Shown here piece after piece: positions 1 through 11,900 of a stretch of 64,000 bases of DNA (position 1 is the first letter of the stretch; every line of letters begins with the position of its first letter). The notes under the pieces were generated by a model. It saw nothing but the letters and a program-made list of their open reading frames with translations, ran no database searches and was not told the DNA's origin. Origin of the DNA: Oryzias latipes (taxonomy: Eukaryota; Chordata; Actinopteri; Beloniformes; Adrianichthyidae); NCBI RefSeq assembly GCF_002234675.1, contig NC_019865.2, forward strand, positions 31,213,945 through 31,277,944. Direction: 5' to 3'. Both the position numbers and the translations under genes were made by a program.

Positions 1-218
1 TCGGAGATACCCAGAAAAAGTCAGTGGTCTAAGGTGTCACAGAGGCACAATTCTGTTTTGTCATTTAGCTGCCGGTGTGAGGAACATCCAACAGGATTAG
101 TTTTGGTGGGTCTGAGGGAAGTACTGAGCCCTTCATGGGCCAGTGGTTAAAAAATCTGATCACCCGTGCACACATTTTACTAATCCGTGCGCATGGATCA
201 GCAAATTGGATTAATAAA
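1..218. other. unassigned flank with a dispersed repeat piece
   Basis: No coding signal is visible. Bases about 115-215 (core taatccgtgcgcatgg, with a nearby agtggttaaaaaatct) recur in inverted orientation at about 11190-11290, and a shorter piece recurs at 8840-8880, so this is a dispersed repeat of unknown class. Confidence 0.5.
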
Positions 219-1134
219 CCTGAGCCATCCATCCCCTACTGAACCATCCATCCCCTACTGAACCATCCATCCCCTACTGAACCATCCAGCCACTACTGAA
301 CCATCCAGCCACTACTGAACCATCCAGCCACTACTGAACCATCCATCCCCTACTGAACCATCCATCCCCTACTGAACCATCCATCCCCTACTGAACCATC
401 CAGCCACTACTGAACCATCCAGCCACTACTGAACCATCCAGCCACTACTGAACCATCCATCCCCTACTGAACCATCCAGCCACTACTGAACCATCCAGCC
501 CCTACTGAACCATCCAACACCCACTGAACCATCCATCCCCTACTGAGCCATCCAACCCCTACTGAACCATCCATCCACTACTGAACCATCCAGCCCCTAC
601 TGAACCATCCATCCCCTACTGAACCAGCCAGCCCCTACTGAACCATCCATCCACTACTGAACCATCCACCCACTACTAAACCATCCATTACCTACTGAGC
701 CATCCATCCACTACTGAACCATCCACCCACTACTGAACCATCCACCCACTACTGAACCATCCATCCCCTACTGAACCAGCCATCCCCTACTGAACCAGCC
801 ATCCCCTACTGAACCAGCCATCCCCTACTGAACCATCCATCCCCTACTGAGCCATCCATCCACTACTGAGCCATCCATCCACTACTGAACCATCCACCCA
901 CTACTGAACCATCCAACACCTACTGAACCATCCACCCACTACTGAACCATCCACCCACTACTGAACCAGCCATCCCCTACTGAACCAGCCATCCCCTACT
1001 GAACCATCCATCCCCTACTGAACCATCCATCCACTACTGAACCATCCAGCCCCTACTGAACCATCCAACACCTACTGAGCCATTCATCCACTACTGAACC
1101 ATCCACCCACTACTGAATCATCCAGCCACTACTA
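219..1134. repeat. 19-bp minisatellite, about 48 copies
   Basis: A tandem array of a 19-bp unit, tactgaaccatccatcccc, runs for about 916 bp. Variants replace atcccc by agccac, acccac or aacacc and alternate in blocks (for example three or more agccac units in a row), which indicates expansion by unequal exchange or slippage. The array has frequent stops and no coding pattern. Confidence 0.97.
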
Positions 1135-1535
1135 AGTTTCTGACACCAATCTCGGTGTCTTCTATTTTGGATTTATCATGCATCAGTTCCTGACAGAGGG
1201 AGTGAGAGAGTGTATGACTGAGAGTGGGGGCTTTAATACATAATGAAAGAAGTGGGGATAAAACATATCAATGCTTACAATTTAGAAGTAGATTTAAAGC
1301 CTCATAGACCAGTCACTCTTTTTCCAGAGAGAAATGCGTTGATGTTGTGTGATGAAGCATTTTGGAGTGAGGCAAGATACTGTGAGGGGGAAAAAAAACA
1401 TTTGTCACCAATTCTGAAAAATGTTCCACTCAAGAGGAGTTTGGTCTGCAATATTCATTATTGAAATATTTCAACTTTGAGAGACAAAATGTAAACAAAG
1501 AACCTATAATCACATTATTTGATTTTTAAAGAGTT
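1135..1535. other. no recognised gene
   Basis: AT-rich spacer between the minisatellite and the L1 relic. A 73-codon open frame at 1243-1464 resembles no family I recognise and is probably chance. Confidence 0.4.
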
Positions 1536-2143
1536 TATTCGTATGAGACCAAACTGGTTTTGTGAGAGGCAGACAAACCCAGGATAACATTAGAAGAAGC
1601 CTGCATGTAATTCACACCGTAACTGAAAACAAACTAAAAGCAGCTCTAATCAGCCTAGATGCCGAGAAGGCTTTTGATAGGGTGAATTGGGATTTCCTAT
1701 ACCAAACCTTAAAGAAATTTGGATTCACACAGAACTCAATTAAATGTATGAAAGCCATCTATGACAAGACTACAGCAAGAATAAAAATAAACGGCTCCCC
1801 CACATCTGTCACTCCTATACGAAGAAAAACTTAAACATCAATCTGGATATTTAGAGGTGGTCAACTTACCCTTTCGATTTAACAAATAGGATAAATGTGG
1901 TGAAAATGAACATCTTATCAAGGCTACTCTTCTTATTCCAGTCACTTCCAATAGAAATACCACCCAAGCAGTTCATAGAATGGGACCGGACAATATCCAG
2001 ATTTATATGGGAAGGGAAAAAACCCAGGATTAGATATGTAACATTACAATTGCCTAACTATAAAGGGGGAATGTCTCTCCCCAATTTGAAATTATATTTT
2101 TTTGCAGCACATTCAGTGTGATTCTGAATACTATACTCTAGGT

Positions 2144-2757
2144 CAGGGGTCGGGAACCTATGGCTCGCGAGCCATATATGGCTCTTTTGATGGTCACATG
2201 TGGCTCGCAGACAAATCTTCAATTTTTTTTTATTCATCAGACCAGTCCTTCTCGGGCGCAATGCGATGCCAGAGGCGCGCAGTAGTAGCGGTGCTTGGAG
2301 AGAAGGATCTGCGCCAGCATTATCACTTTACTATTATCTATTATTTCACAGAGTTTGTACCACCCGGAAACCTGTGAATTGCCGTGCCTAAAACTGCGCG
2401 CTCCCGTCTCTGAGAAAGAGCGCGCAGTAGCGGGGACGGGATGTGTGAGGGAGAAAGCAGAGGGTGAGGGTGGGGTTGTGGGCACGGCCAGTAGGTGAAT
2501 CGCGCAGGGATTGTAAAAACGTAAAACCTGCTGCCCGTCACTCACTGCAGCGTGTGAGTGTGTGTTTGGCTCCAGGAGTTGCTGAATTAATTTACGGCAT
2601 TTGTTACAGCCAGCATTAACCAGAATAAAGAACCTTAAAAGAGGTTAAGTCTCAGTGTGGGAAAAGGACACCACATTATTGTATGGCTCTTTCGAAATTA
2701 CATTTCAAAATATGTGGCGTTTATGGCTCTCTTGGCCAAAAAGGTTCCCGACCCCTG
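2144..2757. mobile_element. hAT-type non-autonomous transposon with 8-bp TSD
   Basis: The 614-bp element begins caggggtcgggaacctatgg and ends gttcccgacccctg, so the ends are inverted repeats. It is flanked by a perfect 8-bp duplication CTCTAGGT (2136-2143 and 2758-2765). An 8-bp duplication and CAGGGGTC-type termini are hAT hallmarks. No transposase is encoded. It lies inside the L1 relic and is therefore younger. Confidence 0.93.
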
Positions 2758-3411
2758 CTCTAGGTGGACAGAGATTGAGACATGTGTATCAGGACACTCG
2801 ATTCAGACCCTTTAGTTGAGGAGGACTTACCAAATAACATTACCACGTTACTAAATCCAGTAACAAAATTTACTATGGAACTTTGGCAAAAAGTAGCACA
2901 GCAATTAAAGCTGAAAAAAGGAAAAAGGGAAAGAAAATACTTAAATGGATTTATCTTGACAAAGATTTCAAACCAGCAAAAGACGATTCCACATTTAAGC
3001 AGTGGAGCAACAAGGGGGTTACAGCCTTTGCTACAATCATAAAAAAGAACAGGATGGGGGACTTCCAGGACATAAAGGTGGAATTTGGATTCAACAATCA
3101 TGATTTTTCCGATTCATCCAGATGAGGGAATATTTTAACAAAGCAATTAGATCAGAAGAGGGGAGTGAACAAAATCCAGTCTTAGAGGCAATAATTGGAG
3201 CGTACCAGAATAAAACATCCAAAATCATTTCTAAACTGTACCACAGCCTCATTTAATGTCAGAAAAACACAACTTTTTATGTTAGAGAAAAGTGGGAAAA
3301 GGAAATGTCAATCACCATTTCAGAGAAAGAATAGTATTCAATATGTGCATTAACTCAGTCTTCTACCACATCACTGAAATGGAGGGAATTCAATTGGAAA
3401 AATCTCAGAGG

Positions 3412-3850
3412 TGTCAGGGTGAGGGGGGCTTGAGAGCAGGTAGGACCCAGAAGCAGAGGCGGGAGGCAAACGGTTCCAAGACTAGAGGGTTTAATAGGAC
3501 AAACAAAAGGCGCTGCAGAGCAGGAATCAAAACAAAACAAAGCTTACTGTGGCGTGGCAAGAAACATGGAACATGGCATGAAGGGACGAAGACAAATGAA
3601 GACGTTAAGACGCTGGGACATGAAGACGTTAATGGACCAGCACAAGAGGAAGGCAGAAACCAGACTTATATACAGACAGGGCAGACAAGACACAGGTGAA
3701 CACGATCAGGGCAGATGGGGACCAAAGGAAGTACAACTCAAGACATGACAAGACAGGAACCCTTTCAAAATAAAACAGGAAACAGAACCAAACAAGACAG
3801 AACAAGAACTAAAAAAAAAACCAAGACAAAAACAAACTCAAACCATGACA
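3412..3850 (-). mobile_element. probable solo LTR
   Basis: A 439-bp block begins tgtcaggg and ends ccatgaca, giving the TGTCA...TGACA termini of an LTR. The flanking 5-mers agagg and atagg differ at one base and fit a 5-bp duplication. Read on the minus strand, ctgtatataag near 3660-3672 is a TATA-like promoter. No gag/pol lies beside it, so I infer recombination to a solo LTR. It interrupts the L1 relic. Family (Gypsy, BEL or ERV) is not determined. Confidence 0.7.
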
Positions 3851-4014
3851 ATAGGCTTTTTTTGGTACACCTTCAATTAAAAACAAACAATCAGCAGATC
3901 CACAGACGTGTTGGAGACAGTTGATACAGTAAATGCAAATCATTCTCATATCTTCTGGAGCTGTTTGCAAATAGGATCATTTTGGCTTTCCATCCATCAT
4001 GTTTTAACAAACCG

Positions 4015-4595
4015 GTATAAATGCGTTATCGCTATATTTTAAATAAGGTGTAGAAAACAAACTCCCAGTTTTCACAGAGTCATTTCATTTCTCACTGATT
4101 GTATCCCATCTGGTAATGTCAGAAATAAGTTTCAGACTGATCTGATGGAATAAAAAAAAAACTCAATTGAAATCAGGTATGAATGCATTTTTTTGTCAAC
4201 ACATATTAATAACGCATTTATACCTGATTTCAATTGAGCCTCATTCTAAAAGTCCATATCAGATCAGTCTGAAACTTTTTAGTGACATTACTAGAAAAGG
4301 ACACTATAGTTGAGAAGTGAAATGACTCTTTGGAAACTAGGTTTTTTTTTCTACACCTTTGTCAGCATACACCAATAACGCATTCATACCTGATTTCAAT
4401 TTAGTCTTATTTTAATAGTTCCACATGAAATCAGTCTGAAACCTATTCTGTGACATCACTAGATGGGATACTATAAGTGAAATTACTATTTGGAAAGTAA
4501 GAGTTTTATTTTACACAAATGTCAACATTGTAGTAAGTACTCCTCAATACATGATTTAAATTGGGTCTTATTTTGAAATTCCACATCAGACATAT
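4015..4595. repeat. fold-back array: inverted plus direct ~166-bp copies
   Basis: One inverted copy (about 4048-4200, with part of another at 4015-4030) faces direct copies starting at 4208, 4374 and about 4540 (partial), a period of about 166 bp. Landmarks are atacctgatttcaattgag, cagatcagtctgaaac and gaaatgactctttggaaac. The inverted and first direct copies could form a hairpin of more than 140 bp per arm. No reading frame is present; it is a MITE-like element that has partly duplicated in tandem. Confidence 0.85.
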
Positions 4596-4734
4596 AAATA
4601 CATATATACATATAAATATTGGGGGGGTACGTGTGTGTATATACATATAATTTGAATGACATTTTTAATTTCAAAAAGATTTCCTTCTTGCTGTTACCCC
4701 AATTTATAAAAAAAGTGGCACACTGTTTTTAGCC

Positions 4735-4941
4735 GTTGTGCTATCCTAGACACTTTAACATTGGGAGTTGGGTCATCTAGACCCACTAGACAGTGCTCTG
4801 AACCTTTTTTCTTCAATGATTTGTGATCTTCACTGGTGTCCATGGATTACATGAAATCTTTCCACCTTTATCCACCTTTGTCATGGTAGGGAGAACACGT
4901 CAATGGAAGGGTGGGGTCATCTAAGGTAGCACAAGGGTTAA
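4735..4941 (-). mobile_element. TTAA-flanked ~210-bp MITE, copy 1
   Basis: First of five copies of one family in the window (others at 8623, 16032, 38391 and 48456). It has terminal inverted repeats ttgtgctatcctag / taggtagcacaagggttaa and an internal near-palindrome around gggtcatctagaccc. Other copies keep TTAA at both ends, which suggests a piggyBac-type non-autonomous element; here only the right TTAA survives. Strand is relative to the copies at 8623, 16032 and 48456. Confidence 0.85.
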
Positions 4942-5016
4942 GAGACTTGACAGCCATTTGACGAGAGAGGGCTGGCCGCCACTGCAGTCACAGCAGGTTC
5001 CAGTAGCTAAATGTGA

Positions 5017-5421
5017 TTATACCATGGTCCGGGTGAATACTCGATTCTGATTGGCTGCTGGGTGTACATTAAAAAGTGATATACCACAGTGAAAACCGCA
5101 AGGTGAAAAAATCAATTCCAGTCAAATAGCTTAAATGTTTCGTATCACTGCGCCGGCTTCTTTAGAACAACCTTTTGGTTTATCATCTGAACAAAAACAA
5201 GCGGTAAGAGGAGAACCTTCTCTCTGAACTGATGCTTTATTTAACCCATCGGAAAGATCAGCATGTATATATCGCAGAATCTTGACTGCAGCGGAGGGCC
5301 GCACCATGTAACAAATAGTCCACTTTTTGTGAGAAAAGCGATCCAAATTGGGGGAAAAAACAAGAATTAAGGACTTAAAACTGGTTAATATGTATTGCTT
5401 TTGTAAGTGACCATGGTATAA
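5017..5421. mobile_element. MITE-like block with 13-bp terminal inverted repeats
   Basis: ttataccatggtc at 5017-5029 is the exact reverse complement of gaccatggtataa at 5409-5421. The 405-bp interior has no recognisable gene. The target duplication is unclear. Confidence 0.6.
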
Positions 5422-5424
5422 GCG

Positions 5425-5552
5425 GATTAATGGCCTTCGAAGTGTGGGTTATTACTTTTTGACGCACTTTGCTGAAGCAACCGTTCTCCGCATTCAGGCT
5501 TCCACAGAGTGCGTTAAAAAGTAATAATGCACATTTCGTCGGCCATTAACCC
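5425..5552. repeat. imperfect fold-back repeat
   Basis: attaatggccttcgaagtgt followed by ggttattactttttgacgca (5425-5470) pairs imperfectly with tgcgttaaaaagtaataatg and cgtcggccattaac (5508-5552). It directly follows the 5017-5421 element and may be part of the same insertion. Confidence 0.55.
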
Positions 5553-5999
5553 TTACATAATTCACAGCTCTCTCCATTTTCATAACTCTCCTCAGAGAAT
5601 AAGCGTTTGGTTTTGAGTTCATCATTATCTTGTCATCTGCTTTGCCACTCTTAGTCTCTTAATTTGTTCACAGTTTAGTCACACTGGAGTTTTTTTTTGT
5701 TAAAGTTTTTAGTTCTCATCATCAGAGTCATTTACTACATGCTCCTGATGCTTGTGGACATCTGAAATGACTTCACTGCAGCTGCTGAACTAAACAGTTT
5801 GAACCTTTATTTGTTGAATGTAATCTTCATAAACGTACATCTGTGTGTGGGGGTGGGGGTGGGACATCAGCGGTGGCGTCACGTCTGCTCGCTCGCACAC
5901 GCCGCACATCCTTCTTGCGCTTTGCAGGTGCTGACAGCATGCAGACACCTGTGCGGCTCCGCGGCAGCTGACCCCCACCCTGCGGCGTCTTTGAATCCG

Positions 6000-8900
6000 A
6001 TGAAGGCGCAGCGCCTCCCGGCCGGGACCATACCCTCTGCCTCCCTGAAGAGGAGTCTCCTGAGGAGGAGGAGGAGGAGGAGGAAGGTGGCTCCATCTCC
6101 CCAGGATCCTGACGACGACTGTGAGCTGTGCAGGTAGAGGAGAAACTCAACTGAAGCTTTGCTTTCATACATAGAGTTTCATTTTAATTTATCTTAACCT
6201 CTTTTGAAATATTTTTGTCTTAATTTTAGTCCAGATGAGGAGGGGTTTCATACTAACTGAACCCCTGCAGAGAAAATAGAAGAGGGGGTTTCTATTTACT
6301 TTATGAAAATAGTGTTTTGGACATTAATAATCTCGACCCTGACTCTAGACCTTTTACAGTGTTGTCTCAGAGCTCATTGCTCTGACTGCTGTGTTTCAGA
6401 TGCTCCATGTTCTCTCAGTCTGGAAGCAGTCGCACTGTCCAGCGGATCCTGACGGCCTGCCTGCTCTCCTCCTTGGCGTTACTCGGCTTCGTCTCCACAG
6501 ACCTCACCTCCAGCTTCAGTTTGCTGCACAGCACAGAGGAAGCCTATGACGAGCTGACCTCTTGCAGGACAAGAGCACTTCTTCATATTGTCACAAAGCT
6601 TCAAAACATGAGACATCTGTTTGCCCAAGACATGACCAATGAGACGCTGGGCGAAGGTTTGACATCGTTTGACCTTCTCTGTGATGAAATGGCAGCTCAG
6701 CGTGACGGCCACGGCCTTGCTTGCAGGCCTGAGTTGACTGGATCTTGCCAGGAAATGAGTAAAAGGACGGAAGCGTTTCTCAGTGATTCATTTGATGGAG
6801 GCAGTTCAGGAGCAAAGAGAAGCACTGCCTTCACTCTGGCCATAGAGAGACTCCTTAACGTCTGGGAAACTGTGGAACACTCCGTGGTGACGGTCAAACA
6901 GAACTCTAACTGGAGATATGTTCTGTCTGCAAGGCTTCTGGTGACGTTCACGGAGCTCAATCACCAGCTGATGCTCTTCCACAACACAACAACCAGCCAC
7001 AGTCTTCATCGCAGGTGGACCCACACCCTGAGCTACCTGAGCTTCGCCAGAGTCTTGACAGAACAGCTCAATCAATGCTGGTTGGAACACATTGACCTTA
7101 GTAGAAACTCAAGCTTGAATGTGAAAAGTTCTTCTGTCTTTGATACCAGTCTGTGGCAGATATCTGGATCAACACCTGAGCTTCTGTCTGGGTCTCTCAG
7201 AGGAATTCAGACTCTGAGGAACACTCAGAAGTGCCTGTTTGACCGCGCGGCGTCCAATCTCAGGTTGACGTCTCGATCCATATCTTCAAGCCTCAGCATG
7301 AGGATCTGCCTGCTGGCCATAGCTTGTCTCATCTACCCTGTAGTGATGGTCTCCTTCAAGCAGATGATAGACTGGATACAAAACTACGCACAGACTTTGA
7401 AAGAGAAGACTGAGGACCTAAAGCACCAGAGGCAGCTGGCTGAAGACCTCCTGCACCAAATGCTGCCAAAGTCAGTTGCCAGGCAGCTTCGCAGGCATAA
7501 ACACGTTGAAGCAGAGAGCTATGAAAGGGTAGGTAAAAGGACAAACCCAACAAGAAGCTGCTCTAGAGACACTTTGCTAAACTAAATGTTCTGTTATCCT
7601 TGCTGTTCACAAACACACTGATTAATTTCCATTTATTTCCAAACACAAAAAGAATTGTTGGATAAACATTAGAAACAGAAAGTGCTGGAAAAAGGAGTGG
7701 GTAGAAGAAAATTGCATTAATGTGTAACTTTGAAGTGCATTAAGATTATTTAAGACAAGAAGTTCAGGAAAAGCTCAGAAAACTAACTGGCCATGATGGA
7801 TTTTTTTGGAGGTTTGATAGAAATGTGCTGCACATGCTTAAGGGACATGACCTAATGTAAATCATGATGGGATGTTTTTGGATGCTGTCATCTACTGCAG
7901 GTGAGTGGTCACGTGTGACATGGGTGACAAGGTGACATAATAGACTGTGCTAGTTCTGTTTTAACATAAACCAAACATCCAGATCATATGATGCTGCTGG
8001 GGTTTGTGTTACCAGGAGGTCTCGTCTACAAGATCTGCAAATGCACCCACTGCACATGTGCGTTTGCTGCCTTTGTTGCTATTGTTAGCGTAATTACATA
8101 TAATTGTCCTGTTCCATATTCATCAGAGATAAAACAAGTTGTTTGTGGTAAAATTGCGTCTGGATCATTGAAGAGGTTTGAAACAGCTGAAAAAGCTCGC
8201 TGATGTGGGGAGGGGGTGTGGGCTGCTTTAAAACGGGTGGAGATTTGGAGAAGTCTAGAAAGAAAAAACAGATTTTTATTTTGTCAGATGGGTGGGGGAA
8301 AACAGGTCTTCTTGAACTAGAGCTTCCTGAATTTACAGCAGAAATCTAGAACCTGTTTCCACACACGGGGCAGCCAAACAGGCTCATAATGGAAGAAGGT
8401 CTGTAAAGAAATTGTGTTGGACGTGGTCTAGTGGGATAGGCTCCAGCATCCCTTTATTTTTCCAGCACAAAAATAGGGATTTAGAGAGAAAAAAGTGAGG
8501 AAAGTCACAACAGAGTCATGAGCCTCCTGAACAGATGTGTTGGAGTAAGAAGGTGTGGCTGCTCCATGATGGCAGGACTGGTCAATGTTCGTCTTCATGC
8601 TTTTTTGCTGTTCAGTGATCATTTAATCCTTGTGCTACCTTAGATGACCCCACCCTTACGTTGACGTGGTCTCCCTACCATGGCAAAGGTGGATAAAGGT
8701 GGAAAGATTTCATGTAATCCATGGACACCAGTGAAGATCACAAATCATTGAAGAAAAAAGGTTCAGAGCACTGTCTAGTGGGTCTAGATGACCCAACTCC
8801 CAATGTTAAAGTGCCTAGGATAGAACAAGGGTTAACTACGGAGCCTTCCAGGGGCAAGTGGTTAAAATAAAATCTAATTTAAAAAAAATCTTATATGGTG

Positions 8901-11900
8901 TCATCGTTAGTCGCAGGCCACCAAAGACGGCCTGCGACTAACGATGACGTCACACCAAGAAGAAATTGGTCGACCCGTTGTAAACAAAGCTCTGACATAG
9001 AGCGATATAATCTTCTAAATGGGCTTTTATTATTATCATGATTATTACTAAGTGCATGTTCGTTTATGTTTTTTTTAAATCCGTGCTGCCAGTGCTTTAT
9101 TATTGCAGAACAGACCCAGAAGAAGGGTTAGGATTAGGTTAATACAGGAGCCAGAAACCTGTACCACTCAAAGAGCCATTCGGATCAGTTTCCCACAGAG
9201 ATGAAAGCACAGGGAGCGCAACAGTAGGTGTGTTAGAAAAAAATCGTTTCGCCGAAATATCGTAATAGTTCATTTGGCAATACTTGTATTGATTTAAAAG
9301 CTGTCAGGATGTTTATTTAATTATGTATTTTAGTTATTTATGAGCGTGATGTTTCCTTTGATCTTTTGTCCATTTTCCACAACCTTGAATAGACTTTTCT
9401 GTCTGTCAAACACCAGAGTTAAGATGATGGAAACAAATTCACTTTGATACAGACTCCTGTCTATTTATTTATTTTCTTTAAATCCAGTTAAACCAATAAA
9501 TTATTTTCATTTTATGGATGACAACTATTTTTTGTTAGGAAGCAGCTGTTATTGTTGTGGGTCTGGTGAGTCTAAGCCCCGCCCCTCTACCTGTTGTTGT
9601 TTTCCGCCCCGTGCAACCCCCCCTCCAGCGTGTTCCACACAGACAGCGCAACTTATGGTTATTATTTTTATTATTAATGTGACAGGAAAGTAGGGGTGCC
9701 CTGATGCAAATTTTAATTAATTTTACACAGAAATGGGTGGTTTTAGGGTAGAAGAACTTTCCATCCCATAACAGACTCTGGTGGGCGTTCACAGTTGCAG
9801 ACATGCCCCCTCCGCGCGTTCACGCTGCTCTCTTCCTACTGCCAGCTCGCCCTACCTGACGGTGTTAAAGGCACCACGACAATCTAAAGGCCCGTACACA
9901 CCGGGACGAATTTCGTGGACGATATTCGCCGGCGTTTAACGCCTCGTGACTAAACAAAGGGCACCAATGTGAGTGTGCACACCGACGCGAAAAACGCCAC
10001 GCGTCAAAGCGTCATTTTTTTAAAAACGCCTCGGGTTTGTTTTTTTGGTTTGACGCACCGCGTCAAAAACTATACGACCAATGAGAACGGCGCATTTGCA
10101 CACGTGTCTGGGGCCTCTGAAGTTACAGTAAAGCACATCTTGGGGGCGCTCAAACACAAAACTGTCTTGTTGAGCACACATACGTCACGGCGAAGAAGAT
10201 ACACGCCAAGTAGCATCTACACTGCTGCGAAGAAATAAGACGAAGAAGATGCACTCACTGACGGACATTCTAAAATACCCCGAAAAATGCTCATGATCCA
10301 TTTTCAGCTCTTGTACCAGTCGATAAAACTCCCCATGTTCTTCTCTTCTCGTAACTATGTGATGTACCCAAAATCGACGTCTTTTCCGGCGTCTTTCATC
10401 ATTCAACAGAACAATAATTTCTTCATCGCTGGAACTGGAGCTAGAGCTACTGGTGCTTGAAATATTCATGTTTTCTTTTTATGATTCTGACAAGCGCGTA
10501 AATACTTGCTCTCTTCTTCTGAGTGAAAAGCGACTTTAAGAAGCGTAAAGTTGCGCAGCGCCACCTTGTGTACAGGAGTATTTCTGTTTTACATCTAATG
10601 TCAGGGAAATTGCATGTTCACTCGGCTCATAGTCAGCGAAAATCGCCTGGGTGTGAACACAAAAAACGTGTTGAAAAACGATGGTGAATAACGGCTGGCG
10701 AATATTCGTCCCGGTGTGTACGGGCCTTGAGATCATGATAGTTATTTTACTAAACTACAGAGAGCCACAGCACAGAGATGAAAGAGCCGCATGCGGCTCT
10801 GGAGCCGCTGGTTGCTGACCCCTGGGTTAATACGTGCTAACAACATTTAACCGTGGATGACTTTAAACTGGAATAACCATCACCCTTTATTTTGTCCGAA
10901 GCCGACTGGAAACACAAATTCACATGATTGTTTGCAGAGTTTCTCAGGACTGGAGATACAAATCTCCCGGGAGACACGGTTCTTATTGGTCCGGCAGCTC
11001 GTTCATGCAGAGCAGCCGAACGGACTGTGGTCCGAAGCCTCCGCCGTTGCTTGCCCACTGTAACAAAGCATCCTCCCCTACCTGCAAACAGAAGCTACGA
11101 CTGAGTCTGGCCGCTCTGCTCAGAGACATGCACATGCAATGTGCGTGCCCGTACGATTGGCCAACAGTACAAGCACAATTGATGAATCTGTGCGAGCGGT
11201 TTAGTAATCCGTGCGCATGGTTTGTCAGATTTTTTTTTCTTTTTAACCACTGGCACCTGGAGGGCTCAGTATTTGTCAAACTGCTACTGATTTTTCAGAC
11301 GGTTCAGTCGACTTCAGTCTTCGGTTGTCTCCGTCGTGTGTAGAAGCAAAACAAACAAAATAGGGGGGGGGGGGGGGGTATTTATTAACATTCACAGTGT
11401 GAAAGCAACCTAAGTAACCTGGTTTCTAAAGGAAAGTTTTTTCAAATACACAACAGTCATGGCTTCTCTAGATCACTGACCTCACACGTGAATACATTCT
11501 ACTTTCATCCAGGTGCTTTGCTCTTTGAAAAGTTGAGGGTTCCAGTTTATTTTGTGCAAACATTCGCTTGGAAAATCTTCTTCAGGAAACCAGGTTTCTC
11601 CAACCCCCTGCTTTGAGGTTTCTGGTTTACTACGATACGTGTTTAATAGATTAAGAAAGCATATTTTCATCATCTTACTTAAGTGCGATCAAATGCAATA
11701 ACCCAACAACATGACTCTCTGTGACAAAATCATTTAAAAATCTTTGTTCATAATGTGTCTTTAAAAGTGGAAGCAGGTCTAAGAAGAACAGAGTCACTGA
11801 CGGGGTCATTTCCCTTTACTTTGTTCCAGGTGACCATATTCTTCTCAGACATTGTAGGTTTCACCTCTATCTCTGCATCCTGTACTCCTTTGCAAGTGGT

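Larger units (their letters stand above)
1536..4010 (+). mobile_element. L1-like LINE ORF2 relic, interrupted twice
   Basis: Broken ORF2 fragments appear in order on the plus strand. Reverse transcriptase pieces are QTGFVRGRQTQDN and SLDAEKAFDRVNWDFLY (1550-1700). The region after the palm follows at 1897-2090 (VKMNILSRLLFLFQSLP, then FIWEGKKPRIR and GGMSLPNLK). C-terminal pieces lie at 2880-3125, ending with NANHSHIFWSC at about 3925-3957, a typical L1 C-terminus. The RT core including the FADD/YADD motif is deleted between about 1834 and 1897, and several frames are shifted or stopped. The relic was later split by a hAT MITE (2144-2757) and a solo LTR (3412-3850). It is a dead copy, probably inserted 5'-truncated. 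Confidence 0.88.
9145..10824. mobile_element. hAT element with nested Harbinger
   Basis: The element runs from caggagccagaaacctg to ggttgctgacccctg and is flanked by a perfect 8-bp duplication GGTTAATA (9137-9144 and 10825-10832), the hAT signature. Without the nested insertion at 9888-10727 it is about 840 bp with no transposase. A related, more decayed copy lies at about 16755-17245, and a fragment follows the CA repeat at about 14773-14860. Confidence 0.9.

Noticed and set aside
5799-6137. Start of the cyclase at the upstream Met (5799)
   Set aside because: The sequence 5799-5927 contains a GT-rich repeat and a good acceptor at its end, and looks intronic or untranslated; Met at 6000 is simpler.
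8900-8948. Bacterial-type rho-independent terminator
   Set aside because: The hairpin is in a vertebrate intron and lacks a T-tract; the concept does not apply.
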